Positions 1 through 7,768 of a DNA stretch of 13,038 bases are shown here, piece by piece. The stretch's first letter is position 1. Each line of letters begins with the position of its first letter. The notes beneath the pieces are model-generated. The model saw nothing but the letters and a program-made list of their open reading frames with translations, did not search any database and had not been told where the DNA came from. Both the position numbers and the translations under genes were made by a program. The DNA comes from Ruminococcaceae bacterium UBA1448 (GTDB taxonomy: Bacteria; Bacillota; Clostridia; Oscillospirales; Ruminococcaceae), in contig DCTE01000208.1 of NCBI GenBank assembly GCA_002329405.1, positions 34,893 through 47,930 on the forward strand, written 5' to 3'.

Positions 1-436
1 TCACGTCATTGGCCACCGTATATCCGAAAACATAGGAAAGTGCCTCTTCCTCCGGGACATGGGTCATCTTTTTCCCGATCACGATCGCCAGTTCCCCTTC
101 GTAGTCCACCCGGGTTGAGACAGCCGGATAAGGGATTCCCCCCTCCGGGTCGTTGGCGCAGGTAGAAGGCTTGATGAACAGCACTGGCTTTTCGGGGACA
201 GCGTCTCCAAAGGCATCCCGCATCTCCTGAATATGATCATAATAGTTCTTGCCGACGCAGACCATCTTGTTGCCCTCAAACGGTGCCAGCAGCCGGGCCT
301 CGGAAAGCAGGACTTTCTCTCCGGTCCTCTTGCCGCCAAGATAGGGCGCGCCATCCAGCAGCAGTGCTTTTCCGTCCAGTTCTTCTGCCCAGCGGGGGCC
401 GGACGGGGTTTCGATTCGGATATATTTCTGGTTCAT
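1..436 (-). CDS. Fumarylacetoacetate hydrolase (FAH) family enzyme, N-terminal part, cut by window edge
   Basis: This is the 5' part (145 complete codons) of an enzyme of the FAH superfamily, whose members hydrolyse, decarboxylate or isomerise 2-keto acids and acylpyruvates using a bound divalent metal. The protein has a short N-terminal region (about residues 1-55). The family core begins at residue 59 with VCVGKNYYDHIQEM, followed by EKPVLFIKPST (82-92), RVDYEGELAIVIGKK (109-123) and the start of GYTVANDV (138-145). Glu113 and Glu115 in DYEGEL and Asp144 in AND match the three usual metal ligands, so the enzyme is probably active. The ATG at 436 is chosen because AGGAGG (442-447) lies 5 bases upstream. 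It has its own promoter candidate at 478-506, downstream of the GH35 gene. The catalytic C-terminal part lies outside the window. The substrate cannot be told from this fragment; members of this subfamily are often annotated as 2-hydroxyhepta-2,4-diene-1,7-dioate isomerase or ureidoglycolate lyase without proof. Confidence 0.9.
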   Translation of the reverse strand, partial: MNQKYIRIETPSGPRWAEELDGKALLLDGAPYLGGKRTGEKVLLSEARLLAPFEGNKMVCVGKNYYDHIQEMRDAFGDAVPEKPVLFIKPSTCANDPEGGIPYPAVSTRVDYEGELAIVIGKKMTHVPEEEALSYVFGYTVANDV

Positions 437-477
437 AAATGCCTCCTGATGTTTCCGCTTTCAAGCAGTTTGAGATT

Positions 478-506
478 ATTATACGCCAAACCGGCCGGAT
501 TGACAA
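478..506 (-). promoter_or_regulatory. Promoter of the FAH-family gene, overlapping a hairpin
   Basis: On the minus strand TTGTCA (506-501) is separated by 17 bases from a perfect TATAAT (483-478). One base differs from the consensus -35. The predicted start would lie near 471, giving a leader of about 35 bases before the ATG at 436. The -35 hexamer falls in the loop of the hairpin at 490-520. Confidence 0.65.
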
Positions 507-520
507 GCAGTCCAGCCGGT
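490..520 (-). terminator. Hairpin after the GH35 gene (probable weak terminator)
   Basis: The arms ACCGGCCGGA (490-499) and TCCAGCCGGT (511-520) form a 10-bp stem with an 11-base loop. Pair 496/514 is a C-A mismatch in a plus-strand transcript but a G-U wobble in a minus-strand transcript, which supports minus-strand use. It lies 6 bases past the GH35 stop. The U-run after it on the minus strand is poor (TTTGG), so termination may be partial and readthrough into the FAH-family gene is possible. Confidence 0.5.
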
Positions 521-526
521 CTTTTC

Positions 527-2107
527 TCAGCAGTAACGGAACAGGCTGATCTGCATCACCTGCGGGAAATCCGACAGCATAATCCGGTATCCTTCATCCC
601 CATTCAGAACGCGGCCAGGAACCCATTTCCCGTCACGATAGCAGCCTTCCTCCTTGTTCAGTACCCCGACAACAGCCGTTTCTCCCGGCTTGGGCAGAAA
701 TCGGACGGAATAGCCGCTGCCGCACAGGATAAACCTGTCTTCCGGCAGTTCAATCAGGAACCCACCCGCAACTGCGCGGTCGGCATTCTGCTGAGCAGGC
801 CGGAAAAAGGATGCCGAAGCACCGGTATAGGAAATCTGCGCATCATAGTGTTCAAGAGAAATGGTAGTTCCCGCGTCGTGGAACTCCAGAAAGGCATGAA
901 TCCGTCCTTCACGATGCGCCTGGTCGATGATCTCCTGCATATTACCGATCATCTGGTAGGCTGCTGCCAGCCGCTCGCCCGCTCCATCCGAATTGAAGGC
1001 AGACGCGCCAATATTCAGTGTTGCCAAAACGTTACTGTCCAGCTGATCGGTTCGGCTGCCAAACAGGTCCTCAATCCCAAACGGCGCAAAGCACAGGGCA
1101 CGGTGCTTGCCGACCGCGTACATCAAAAACGACGCTGAATCCTTTGTCGCCCGCACCTCCGGGATAAACAGCGGGTTTCCGCTGACAGCGTATTCATCGC
1201 AGACACCGCGGAAGTTATCAAGGTAGATATCCGGCGCGTAACAGTCGATAGATGGGGCCGCCAGTTTCCACAGCTGCATTACCTTGGCAACCGGGCCGCC
1301 GCAGGGATAGCTGCCTGCCCGGTCGGGGTGCTGCTCCAGCCAGGCATTGACATACATCGGCAGCGGATAAACCGCTTTTCCGGCCGACGCGATCTGTTCA
1401 ACAGCTGTCGCGTACTGCCATGCCATCATCATCTCACCGCCATCCCGGCCAAACACCTCTTCCCAGCTGCCTTTGCCGTACTGTTGTGCGACCTGTTCGG
1501 GAACCGGGCTGTAAAACACAGTTTCAGCCGCTTTGCAGAAGTCCCGGTCGGCTCCCAGAACGCCGATCTCATTTTCAACCTGAACCGCGATGACAGTATG
1601 TTCCGGGTCTGCCTGCGCAAGGTGCCGCATCAGCTGTTCAAAGGCGGCTGCATCCGCACGAACCGCCTCCTGACAGAAAGGAGAGATACAGTCGAGCGGC
1701 TTTCCAAACTGGTCACGCGCACGGAAAAAACGGGCGTCCGCTCCACTGGAAGCCTTTTTGACCCACGCCGGGACATAGGTGGAAATTCCGTTTTTCCACA
1801 ATCCAAACCAGAGCAGAATCAGCCGCATTCCTTCCCTTCTGGCAGATGCGAGCAGCCCATCAACCAGCGTAAAGTCAAACTTTCCCTCCTCCGGCTGGAT
1901 CGTCTCCCAGGCGACCGGAAGGATAACGGTATTCATATGCAGCGGCCGCAGGGCAGGCCAGACCTTCTGGTCCATATAAGTAAGGCTGGATGAGCTGGAG
2001 TTATGCAGCTCGCCTGCAAGTGCGACAAACGGTGCTCCGTCGACATAAAGATAAGTCCGTCCATTTTCATCCTTTTGCATCCGTGGCATTTCCAAACACT
2101 GACTCAA
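527..2107 (-). CDS. GH35-type beta-galactosidase (DUF5597-containing family), cytoplasmic
   Basis: A glycoside hydrolase expected to release terminal beta-galactose from oligosaccharides with retention of configuration. The N-terminal half is a (beta/alpha)8 barrel: GELHNSSSSS (32-41) is characteristic of the DUF5597-associated GH35 group, WETIQPEEGKFDF (67-79) is typical of clan GH-A, Glu180 in QVENE is the likely acid/base, and Glu317 in FIPEVRA the likely nucleophile. The C-terminal ~180 residues form the beta-rich part. At 526 residues it has the length usual for this group. There is no signal peptide, so it acts inside the cell on imported sugars. The start is a TTG at 2107, chosen because AAAGGA (2117-2122) lies 9 bases upstream; Met7 and Met10 are alternatives with poorer sites. 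It is transcribed alone, with a promoter near 2145-2150 and hairpins on both sides. Assignment to the family is firm; the substrate is inferred. Some GH35 relatives act on galactosylated xyloglucan, which would suit the nearby GH3 enzyme. Confidence 0.88.
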   Translation of the reverse strand: MSQCLEMPRMQKDENGRTYLYVDGAPFVALAGELHNSSSSSLTYMDQKVWPALRPLHMNTVILPVAWETIQPEEGKFDFTLVDGLLASARREGMRLILLWFGLWKNGISTYVPAWVKKASSGADARFFRARDQFGKPLDCISPFCQEAVRADAAAFEQLMRHLAQADPEHTVIAVQVENEIGVLGADRDFCKAAETVFYSPVPEQVAQQYGKGSWEEVFGRDGGEMMMAWQYATAVEQIASAGKAVYPLPMYVNAWLEQHPDRAGSYPCGGPVAKVMQLWKLAAPSIDCYAPDIYLDNFRGVCDEYAVSGNPLFIPEVRATKDSASFLMYAVGKHRALCFAPFGIEDLFGSRTDQLDSNVLATLNIGASAFNSDGAGERLAAAYQMIGNMQEIIDQAHREGRIHAFLEFHDAGTTISLEHYDAQISYTGASASFFRPAQQNADRAVAGGFLIELPEDRFILCGSGYSVRFLPKPGETAVVGVLNKEEGCYRDGKWVPGRVLNGDEGYRIMLSDFPQVMQISLFRYC

Positions 2108-2144
2108 AATATATCATCCTTTCCAAAAATGGATTATTTTTTCT

Positions 2145-2153
2145 ATTGTAGCA
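2145..2153 (-). promoter_or_regulatory. Extended -10 promoter of the GH35 gene
   Basis: The minus strand reads TGC TACAAT (2153-2145), an extended -10 element. The matching -35 position, 17 bases upstream, is only TAGAAA. The surrounding DNA is A/T-rich. The predicted transcript has a leader of about 30 bases. Confidence 0.5.
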
Positions 2154-2195
2154 TATTTTTACAAGTTTTTCTATCATTCTCTGCAAATTTTATCA

Positions 2196-2237
2196 AAAAC
2201 TAAAGCCCGGCATGGTTGATACCCAAACCATACCGGG
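2196..2237 (-). terminator. Rho-independent terminator of the solute-binding protein gene
   Basis: Arms CCCGGCATGGTT (2206-2217) and AACCATACCGGG (2226-2237) make a 12-bp stem with an 8-base loop, followed on the minus strand by CTTTAGTTTTTG. Pair 2211/2232 is C-A on the plus strand but G-U on the minus strand, as expected for a minus-strand terminator. It sits 18 bases past the stop codon at 2256. Confidence 0.85.
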
Positions 2238-2255
2238 TCTTGTTTTGATTATCTA

Positions 2256-3938
2256 TCAGGCCTCATCCGACTCGGAAGCGTCCGAGACAAACAGCCTGGT
2301 ATACTGAATCCAGATCGTCCAATCGTCGTACACATCCACCTGCTGGTAACCGATCAGCCGTTTTCCGACCAGATCACAGCCGCGATAAACCGCGAGCGGG
2401 AGATTCGGCAGCGCATGCAGGTATTCCATCTCAAACGCCGCCAGTTTTTCAACATAGCGGGTTGAATTGGCATTATAGCCCGTCCTGCGCAGTGCGGCAG
2501 CCTGCTGCTCAAGAGAGGTTCCACTCAGTCCCTGCCAGGCACCCCAGTTCTTAGGATAGGTTATCTTCTGGTACCAGAGATCGGTTTCTTCTCCATTTTC
2601 GACCGGTGTAATGACCAGCAGCGGCTGCTCTTCCGCTGCCTTTTGCAGCAGATGCAAAACTGTCACTGCTTCCGTATCCGCCGGGTCATACCCATAAGTC
2701 AGCTCTACAGGTTCGCCGCCCCCAATCTCCTGCAGCAGCTGGGCGGCATCCACGCTGACGGTATTCGATGCACTCATCGTCGCATAACAGCTCTGATAAT
2801 AAGACGAAGCAAGCGGGATATTGCCGACCGCTCCTTGTCCCCAGTTGCCTGCCAGCAGGTCGGCTGCCTGCTGGGTATCCACCAGTACAGACAACGCCTG
2901 TCTGATTTCAGTGGAAACACTGTCATCAAAGCCGAGGCTGCTGACTGTCAGGCAGTCATAATAATAGGCAGTCGCCATCTGGTCCGCACCCAGCAGCTTG
3001 TTGGCAGCCTGAATGCCCGTCCGTCCGGTAATCCCGACAATCAGGTCATATTCTCCGCCATTTGTGAGATCGGCGGTTTCAACGCTCATCCGGGTGATAG
3101 ATGGCTGACGCTTGTAATAACCGCCTGCATAATAAGGGTTGACAGCCAGGGTATACACCCCGTCTTCCACCGACTCCAGCATATACGGTCCAGCTGTCAC
3201 CATCGGCATCCGGCGATAACCGGTTGCGCCTTCCAGCGTAGCCGCGAGTGCTTCATCGGTCATCCCGCTCACCATTGCGCCTTCCCCGTCATCGGTCAGT
3301 TCCCCGCCAGGCAGAATTGCCGCCATCGGCACCGGGTACACCTGGGTCAGCATCATCTCCTGATAATCGGGGAGATAGTCTTCGTCGATGGTCAGAGAAA
3401 AGCTGCTGTCCGACAGCAGCCGGACGCCGGAAAAGTACTGGCTTTCACCCGTAGCATACGCCTCGTACCCTTCAAGCTGTGCATAGGCGGTATTGTCACC
3501 CGAAAGCCGCCCAAACGCGGGGCTGCTTTGCAGCAAAACCGAAAAGACATAATCCTTTGCGGTCAGCGGGCTGCCGTCGCTGAAACAAAGTCCGCTGACA
3601 AGATTATAGGTATATGTCCGGGAACCGGTATCCCCTTCAGTAATCGAAACTGAACTGATAACCGAAGCATTTGCTGCATAGGTATTCTCGGTCACAACCG
3701 TGACATTCTCCGCTCCATGCAGCAGGCTGCGCAGATCGCGGTCACCGCCGCAGTCTCCCCATGCCGAAGTAAAAAGATAGTCCCCGCAGATCGTGGAATA
3801 GACACCGACCCGGCAGAGCTCCTCACTCTGAACAGCGGGCTGGTCGTTTCCTTCCAGCGTAACGCTACTGCACCCGGCCAGGCTAAGCATCGCCATCATC
3901 CCCGCCACAAACGCGGCGGCCAATCGTTTGAGCTTCAT
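2256..3938 (-). CDS. Family-5 (OppA/DppA-type) ABC solute-binding lipoprotein, orphan
   Basis: A membrane-anchored extracytoplasmic binding protein of the SBP_bac_5 family, which carries peptides, nickel or, in some bacteria, oligosaccharides to an ABC permease. The 560-residue protein starts MKLKRLAAAF, then a hydrophobic stretch and the lipobox LAGC with the lipidated cysteine at 23. Family hallmarks are the segment FSDGSPLTAKDYVFS (119-133) and GPYMLE followed by VNPYY (250-270); a LSVLVDTQQAADLL-like segment lies in the second lobe. The C-terminus is acidic (SDASESDEA). Reading can extend 11 codons further upstream, but the ATG at 3938 has an AAAGGAG site about 9 bases upstream and begins a proper signal peptide, so it is preferred. 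The gene has its own promoter (3995-4023) and terminator. No permease or ATPase genes lie in the window, so it either serves a transporter encoded elsewhere or acts as a receptor. The ligand is unknown. Confidence 0.88.
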   Translation of the reverse strand: MKLKRLAAAFVAGMMAMLSLAGCSSVTLEGNDQPAVQSEELCRVGVYSTICGDYLFTSAWGDCGGDRDLRSLLHGAENVTVVTENTYAANASVISSVSITEGDTGSRTYTYNLVSGLCFSDGSPLTAKDYVFSVLLQSSPAFGRLSGDNTAYAQLEGYEAYATGESQYFSGVRLLSDSSFSLTIDEDYLPDYQEMMLTQVYPVPMAAILPGGELTDDGEGAMVSGMTDEALAATLEGATGYRRMPMVTAGPYMLESVEDGVYTLAVNPYYAGGYYKRQPSITRMSVETADLTNGGEYDLIVGITGRTGIQAANKLLGADQMATAYYYDCLTVSSLGFDDSVSTEIRQALSVLVDTQQAADLLAGNWGQGAVGNIPLASSYYQSCYATMSASNTVSVDAAQLLQEIGGGEPVELTYGYDPADTEAVTVLHLLQKAAEEQPLLVITPVENGEETDLWYQKITYPKNWGAWQGLSGTSLEQQAAALRRTGYNANSTRYVEKLAAFEMEYLHALPNLPLAVYRGCDLVGKRLIGYQQVDVYDDWTIWIQYTRLFVSDASESDEA

Positions 3939-3994
3939 CAATATATTCTCCTTTTCCGAGGTAAAGGCCAAAAGATTTTTGCATACATATCAAT

Positions 3995-4023
3995 ACTATA
4001 CCATGTTTGCGGCAGAATAGCAA
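3995..4023 (-). promoter_or_regulatory. Promoter of the solute-binding protein gene
   Basis: TTGCTA (4023-4018), a 17-base spacer and TATAGT (4000-3995) on the minus strand, with TGG before the -10 giving an extended element. It begins directly after the T-run of the upstream MATE terminator, so the two units are tightly packed but separate. Confidence 0.75.
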
Positions 4024-4024
4024 G

Positions 4025-4057
4025 AAAAAATTCCCCGGCAGCTTTCACCACCGGGGA
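4025..4057 (-). terminator. Rho-independent terminator of the minus-strand MATE gene
   Basis: On the minus strand TCCCCGG (4057-4051) pairs with CCGGGGA (4038-4032), extendable to 10 pairs through two G-U wobbles and one G-C pair around a short TGAAAG loop. An A and six T follow. It lies 26 bases after the stop codon. Confidence 0.85.
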
Positions 4058-4083
4058 CCCGCAAATCTGCATCTTGAAACAGA

Positions 4084-5439
4084 TCAAACGACTTTTTTCC
4101 CTTTCCAGCCGCCTTTGACAAAACGCCAGACAAATAATGCCGCCCGGAAAATCCAGTCGATGGTCATTGCAATCCAGACACCCTGTACCCCCAATTTGAA
4201 GGTAAGGCCGAGCAGGAAGGACAGGCCGATACGGCAGGCCCACATCGAAACCATCGAAACAATCATCGTAAAACGGGCGTCGCCTGCCGCACGCAGGGCA
4301 TTGGGAAGCGTAAACGAAGCAGGCCAGAAGACAATACCCATTGCCGAATGGATAAAGACCAGCTGCCAGGCAATCTTTGCCGTCTGTTCGGTCGTATTGT
4401 AAAACCCGATCAGCGGCGAAGCAAGCGCAATCATCAGCAGGTTGCAGACCAGCATTGCGCCGTAGGAAATCAGCATCATCAGTTTGACATACCGTGCCGT
4501 CTGGCGGTCATCCCCTGCACCGATGCACTGTCCGACAACTGTAATCATCGCCAGGCCAATCGCGGTGGAAGGAACACATTCCAACCCGGCCAGCGTATTG
4601 GCGACAGCATTTGCGGTGATCGCGTAGGTGCCAAACGAGGAAATCAGGCTTGCGACCAGAATTTTGCCGACCTGGAACAGTCCATTTTCAATACCATTGG
4701 GAATACCAATCATCAAAATCGGACGAATCATCTTCCACTGCGGCCGGAATTTGAGCATACCGCGGATGGTCAGCGGATTGTCGGGATGCTCCAGCAGCCA
4801 GAGCATGTAAACCGCACCCAGCACTCTCGAGACCAGCGTCGCAGTCGCAGCACCGGCAACCGCCATTCCCGCCCCGTAGATCAGGATTGCGTTGCCAACA
4901 ATGTTCAGCCCGTTCATAACAAACGAGGTCAGCATCGAGATTTTGGAGTTGCCCATCGAGCGGAACAGCGCCGCGCCGCCATTATACAACGCCAGGAAGG
5001 GATAGGATATCGCCGACAGCAGGAAATAGATCTGCGCATTGGCCATAACCTCATCGTCAATCGAACCAAAGATCGCCCGCAGCAGCGGCCCGCGGGTCAA
5101 CAGTGAGAAAAGGGTGATGACCAGCGATACCACCAGCACGACAAAAATCAGATGGCGGGCCGAGTCCTTCGCGTCTTCCCTTTTGCCCATCCCCAGAAAC
5201 TGGGCGGCAACGACGGCACCGCCGGTCGCCAGCGCGGAAAATACCTGAATCAACAGGACATTGATCGAATCGACCAGTGAAATACCGCTGACCGCCGCCT
5301 CGCCGCAGCTGGAAACCATAACGGTATCGGCTGCACCGATGGCCATTGCGAGAAACTGTTCGACCACCAGCGGCAAAATCAGTGCCGTCAGGGATTTGCG
5401 GTCAAAGAGTGGGCGTTTGACCGTCATACTTTCTGACAT
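4084..5439 (-). CDS. MATE family multidrug/metabolite efflux transporter
   Basis: A cation-coupled integral membrane exporter of the MATE family (NorM/DinF-like), about 451 residues, the normal length for 12 membrane helices in two homologous bundles. Typical traits are the N-terminal helix with LPLVVEQFLAMAIGAADTVM (23-42), the segment VFSALATGGAVVAAQFLG, the Gly-Asn-containing helix GNAILIYG, and the second-half segment ANTLAGLECVPSTAIGLAM followed by GQCIGAGD. The C-terminus is short and basic (KGGWKGKKVV). The frame opens 32 codons further upstream, but the ATG at 5439 is preferred because GGAAGGAAGGA ends 6 bases before it and the upstream residues are not MATE-like. A 5-6 bp GC hairpin sits in its leader (5470-5494). 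The gene is a single unit between the GH3 and binding-protein genes. The exported compound cannot be inferred. Confidence 0.92.
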   Translation of the reverse strand: MSESMTVKRPLFDRKSLTALILPLVVEQFLAMAIGAADTVMVSSCGEAAVSGISLVDSINVLLIQVFSALATGGAVVAAQFLGMGKREDAKDSARHLIFVVLVVSLVITLFSLLTRGPLLRAIFGSIDDEVMANAQIYFLLSAISYPFLALYNGGAALFRSMGNSKISMLTSFVMNGLNIVGNAILIYGAGMAVAGAATATLVSRVLGAVYMLWLLEHPDNPLTIRGMLKFRPQWKMIRPILMIGIPNGIENGLFQVGKILVASLISSFGTYAITANAVANTLAGLECVPSTAIGLAMITVVGQCIGAGDDRQTARYVKLMMLISYGAMLVCNLLMIALASPLIGFYNTTEQTAKIAWQLVFIHSAMGIVFWPASFTLPNALRAAGDARFTMIVSMVSMWACRIGLSFLLGLTFKLGVQGVWIAMTIDWIFRAALFVWRFVKGGWKGKKVV

Positions 5440-5469
5440 AAAATATCCTTCCTTCCGTTTGTCAACCAT

Positions 5470-5494
5470 CTCCCAAGCGATGGGTACGCGGGAG
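5470..5494 (-). other. Hairpin in the leader of the minus-strand MATE gene
   Basis: On the minus strand CTCCC-GCG (5494-5487) pairs with CGC and, after a TT bulge, GGGAG (5479-5470), giving eight pairs around a 7-base loop. No T-run follows, so it is not a simple terminator. It lies about 30 bases upstream of the start codon, just before the ribosome binding site. It may be a regulatory leader element or incidental. Confidence 0.35.
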
Positions 5495-5506
5495 CACACG
5501 ATATTT

Positions 5507-5535
5507 ATTTTGTTCCTTTTTTGGAAATTTGGCAA
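5507..5535 (-). promoter_or_regulatory. Candidate promoter of the minus-strand MATE gene
   Basis: TTGCCA (5535-5530), a 17-base spacer and CAAAAT (5512-5507) on the minus strand, in A/T-rich DNA just downstream of the GH3 terminator. The -10 matches only 4 of 6 consensus bases, so this is tentative. The resulting leader of about 60 bases would include the hairpin at 5470-5494. Confidence 0.4.
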
Positions 5536-5548
5536 GCGGAAAAATACA

Positions 5549-5584
5549 AAAAAGTGCTGAAAATTGTGATTTTCAGCACTTTTT
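5549..5584 (-). terminator. Strong rho-independent terminator of the GH3 gene (bidirectional in form)
   Basis: A perfect 15-bp inverted repeat, AAAAAGTGCTGAAAA (5549-5563) and its complement (5570-5584), with a 6-base loop and A/T ends that give a T-run on either strand. It lies about 55 bases after the GH3 stop. Only the minus strand has a gene to terminate here. Confidence 0.9.
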
Positions 5585-5639
5585 ATCGAATCATTCTGTA
5601 AAAAACAGGTAAACGCTGGATATTATTTCAGTAAAATCG

Positions 5640-7619
5640 TTAAACTTCCACCAGAATCTCAACCGCGTCCTGATCGGGGAACTGTTCCAGAATCTCCGGG
5701 CAGAGATCCAGATGCAGCTGTTTCTCTTCACCCTTTTTCAGGAAAGTCTTCTGAAAAGCTGCCAGCTGACGATTCAATTCCGGCCGGCCGTCACTGCGCA
5801 GATAACACAGCAGCGTGCACATCCCATCCCGGTCACCGGTATTGCGGACGGTGACGGTAATCTCGTTTTCCATCCCGCGCTTTACCTCTCCTGCTTCGAA
5901 AGTGGTATACGACAGGCCAAACCCAAACGCAAACAGCGGTTTTTCCCGCAGGTAACGGTAGGTCCGCCCTTCCATCCGATAGTCGTCAAACGGCGGCAGG
6001 CTCTCCTCGCTCCAATAGAAGGTCACCGGCAGTTTGCCGGACGGATTGACTTTGCCCAGCAGGATATCGGCCAGAGCCGCACCGCCTTCCGCGCCGGGAT
6101 AGAAACACTGAATCAGAGCAGACGCATACTTGTTCTGGTCACGCAGATCAACCGCCGAACCGGATACATTGACAAAGATGATCGGTTTACCAGTGCCGCG
6201 TACCGCCTTCCACAGCCGTTTCTGTGAGAGCGGCAGCTGGAGGTCGACCTTGTCTCCGGCGTTGGCGCCGTTGAAGGCGTCCCCCTCTTCCCCTTCCATC
6301 GACGGGTTCAAGCCAAGGAACATGACCACCGCGTCGGCACGTTTGGCCGCCAGAACCGCCTCACGGGTCAGGTCTTCCATCCAGGGGTTGGCGGCTGCGT
6401 CGATAAACGGATGGCAGCCTTTGGAATAGATGATCTCGCCGTCAAACGCATCCTGCAATCCGCGCAGGAAGGTAGAATAACGGGAAGGATAGCCGTTGTA
6501 GTTGCCCAGCAGCACGCTGACATCGTCGGCGTTGGGCCCGATTACCGCCAGCTTCTTAATCTCCTTTTTCAGGGGGAGAATGCCGTCGTTTTTCAGCAGC
6601 ACGACCGATTCCTCCGCCATCCGGCGGTTGATCGCCCGGTGAGCGTCGCATTCGATCACCTCCATCCCGATTTTGTCAAACGGGCAGTCATCCGCAAACA
6701 TGCCCAGCCGGAAACGCGCTTCAAACAGCTTGACACAGGCGTTGGTGATCGTCTCTTCGGTGATCAGCCCCTCTTCGACAGCCTGTCCAAGCGAACGGAA
6801 GGCACCGCCGCAGTTAAGGATACAGCCGTTGTTGACCGCCAGCGCGGCACTTTCAGCCCTGGTAAAGGTGACATGATGGTTCTCATTGATATCGTTGATC
6901 GCGCCGCAGTCGGAAACGACATAGCCGCGATAATCCCATTCATCCCGCAAAATCTTTTTCAGCAGCGTCTCGCTTCCGCAGCAGGGCTCGCCGTTGACAC
7001 GGTTATAGGCCCCCATTACGGCCGACGGGTCGGCATGCTCGATGCAGTAGCGGAATGCCCAGAGGTAGGTATCATCCATCGTCTCCCGGTCGATCTCGAC
7101 ATTTGCTTCATGGCGAGTGGATTCCGGGCCGGAATGGACAGCAAAATGCTTGATCGTCGCGTCCAGCTTGCGGTAGGTCGGGTCATCCCCCTGCAAACCT
7201 TCGATAAATGCACATCCCATCACGCCTGTCAGATAGGGGTCTTCGCCGTAAGTCTCATGTCCGCGCCCCCAGCGCGGGTCTCGGAAGATATTGATATTCG
7301 GGCTCCAGTAGGTCAGCCCCTGATAGATACCGGTCGAACCAAACTGTTTATATCCATTGTATTTTGCGCGCGCTTCGGTCGAAATCGCATCGGCAACGCA
7401 CCACAGCAGATCGGGGTCGAACGATGCCGCCATCCCGATTGCCTGCGGGAAGACAGTCGCCGTCCCGGAACGGGCAACGCCATGCAGGCCCTCATTCCAC
7501 CAGTTATAGGCGGGGATATGCAGCTTCTCAATTGCCGGCGCGTCATACCGCAGCTGGCTGATTTTTTCGTCAAGGGTCATCTTTTTGACCAGTTCAACTG
7601 CCTGTTCATGAAAGTTCAT
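5640..7619 (-). CDS. GH3 glycosidase, probable beta-xylosidase or beta-glucosidase, cytoplasmic
   Basis: A retaining exo-glycosidase of family GH3 (659 residues). The N-terminal barrel carries NWWNEGLHGVAR (39-50), SPNINIFRDPRWGRG (106-120) and HETYGEDPYL (121-130), a pattern shared with bacterial and plant beta-xylosidases; LDATIKHFAVHSG (152-164) holds the substrate-binding Lys-His. Asp237 in YVVSDCGAI is the nucleophile. The second domain starts near residue 330 (EESVVLLKNDGILPL), with the acid/base probably among the glutamates of MEGEEGD (441-447). A fibronectin III-like domain follows FGFGLSYTTF (565-574). There is no signal peptide, so it would act on imported oligosaccharides. The frame opens 39 codons earlier, but the ATG at 7619 is preferred: AGGTG lies 9 bases upstream, an AAAGGAAAGG run lies just before that, and family homology begins right after. 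It is transcribed alone. Xylosidase is favoured by motif style, but glucosidase or arabinosidase activity cannot be excluded. Confidence 0.92.
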   Translation of the reverse strand: MNFHEQAVELVKKMTLDEKISQLRYDAPAIEKLHIPAYNWWNEGLHGVARSGTATVFPQAIGMAASFDPDLLWCVADAISTEARAKYNGYKQFGSTGIYQGLTYWSPNINIFRDPRWGRGHETYGEDPYLTGVMGCAFIEGLQGDDPTYRKLDATIKHFAVHSGPESTRHEANVEIDRETMDDTYLWAFRYCIEHADPSAVMGAYNRVNGEPCCGSETLLKKILRDEWDYRGYVVSDCGAINDINENHHVTFTRAESAALAVNNGCILNCGGAFRSLGQAVEEGLITEETITNACVKLFEARFRLGMFADDCPFDKIGMEVIECDAHRAINRRMAEESVVLLKNDGILPLKKEIKKLAVIGPNADDVSVLLGNYNGYPSRYSTFLRGLQDAFDGEIIYSKGCHPFIDAAANPWMEDLTREAVLAAKRADAVVMFLGLNPSMEGEEGDAFNGANAGDKVDLQLPLSQKRLWKAVRGTGKPIIFVNVSGSAVDLRDQNKYASALIQCFYPGAEGGAALADILLGKVNPSGKLPVTFYWSEESLPPFDDYRMEGRTYRYLREKPLFAFGFGLSYTTFEAGEVKRGMENEITVTVRNTGDRDGMCTLLCYLRSDGRPELNRQLAAFQKTFLKKGEEKQLHLDLCPEILEQFPDQDAVEILVEV

Positions 7620-7665
7620 AATGGAATACACCTTTCCTTTTGTCACAATACGGATCGTTTCTTTC

Positions 7666-7674
7666 ATGATAGCA
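7666..7674 (-). promoter_or_regulatory. Candidate extended -10 promoter of the GH3 gene
   Basis: The minus strand reads TGC TATCAT (7674-7666). The -35 position is a weak TGGATT (7694-7689). The predicted start near 7659 leaves a leader of about 40 bases before the ATG. I see no clear catabolite-repression (cre) site near it. Confidence 0.4.
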
Positions 7675-7768
7675 TGACGGCCGCAAAAAATCCAGTCTCC
7701 GAACCGAAAAATATTTATCCTTGTGTTCGTGCACATTGACAGAAAACATCTCCTGCAACATACAAATC

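Noticed and set aside
233..1138. Long open frames on the plus strand opposite the GH35, binding-protein and MATE genes (for example 233-1138, 2643-3653, 4348-5106)
   Set aside because: Each is a mirror of a real minus-strand gene; products show no recognisable domain and cross gene borders.
6411..7739. Long open frame on the plus strand (442 codons) opposite the GH3 gene
   Set aside because: It is antisense to a complete, motif-bearing GH3 enzyme, its product is rich in Arg/Gln/Pro/Ile without family motifs, and it has no ribosome binding site.
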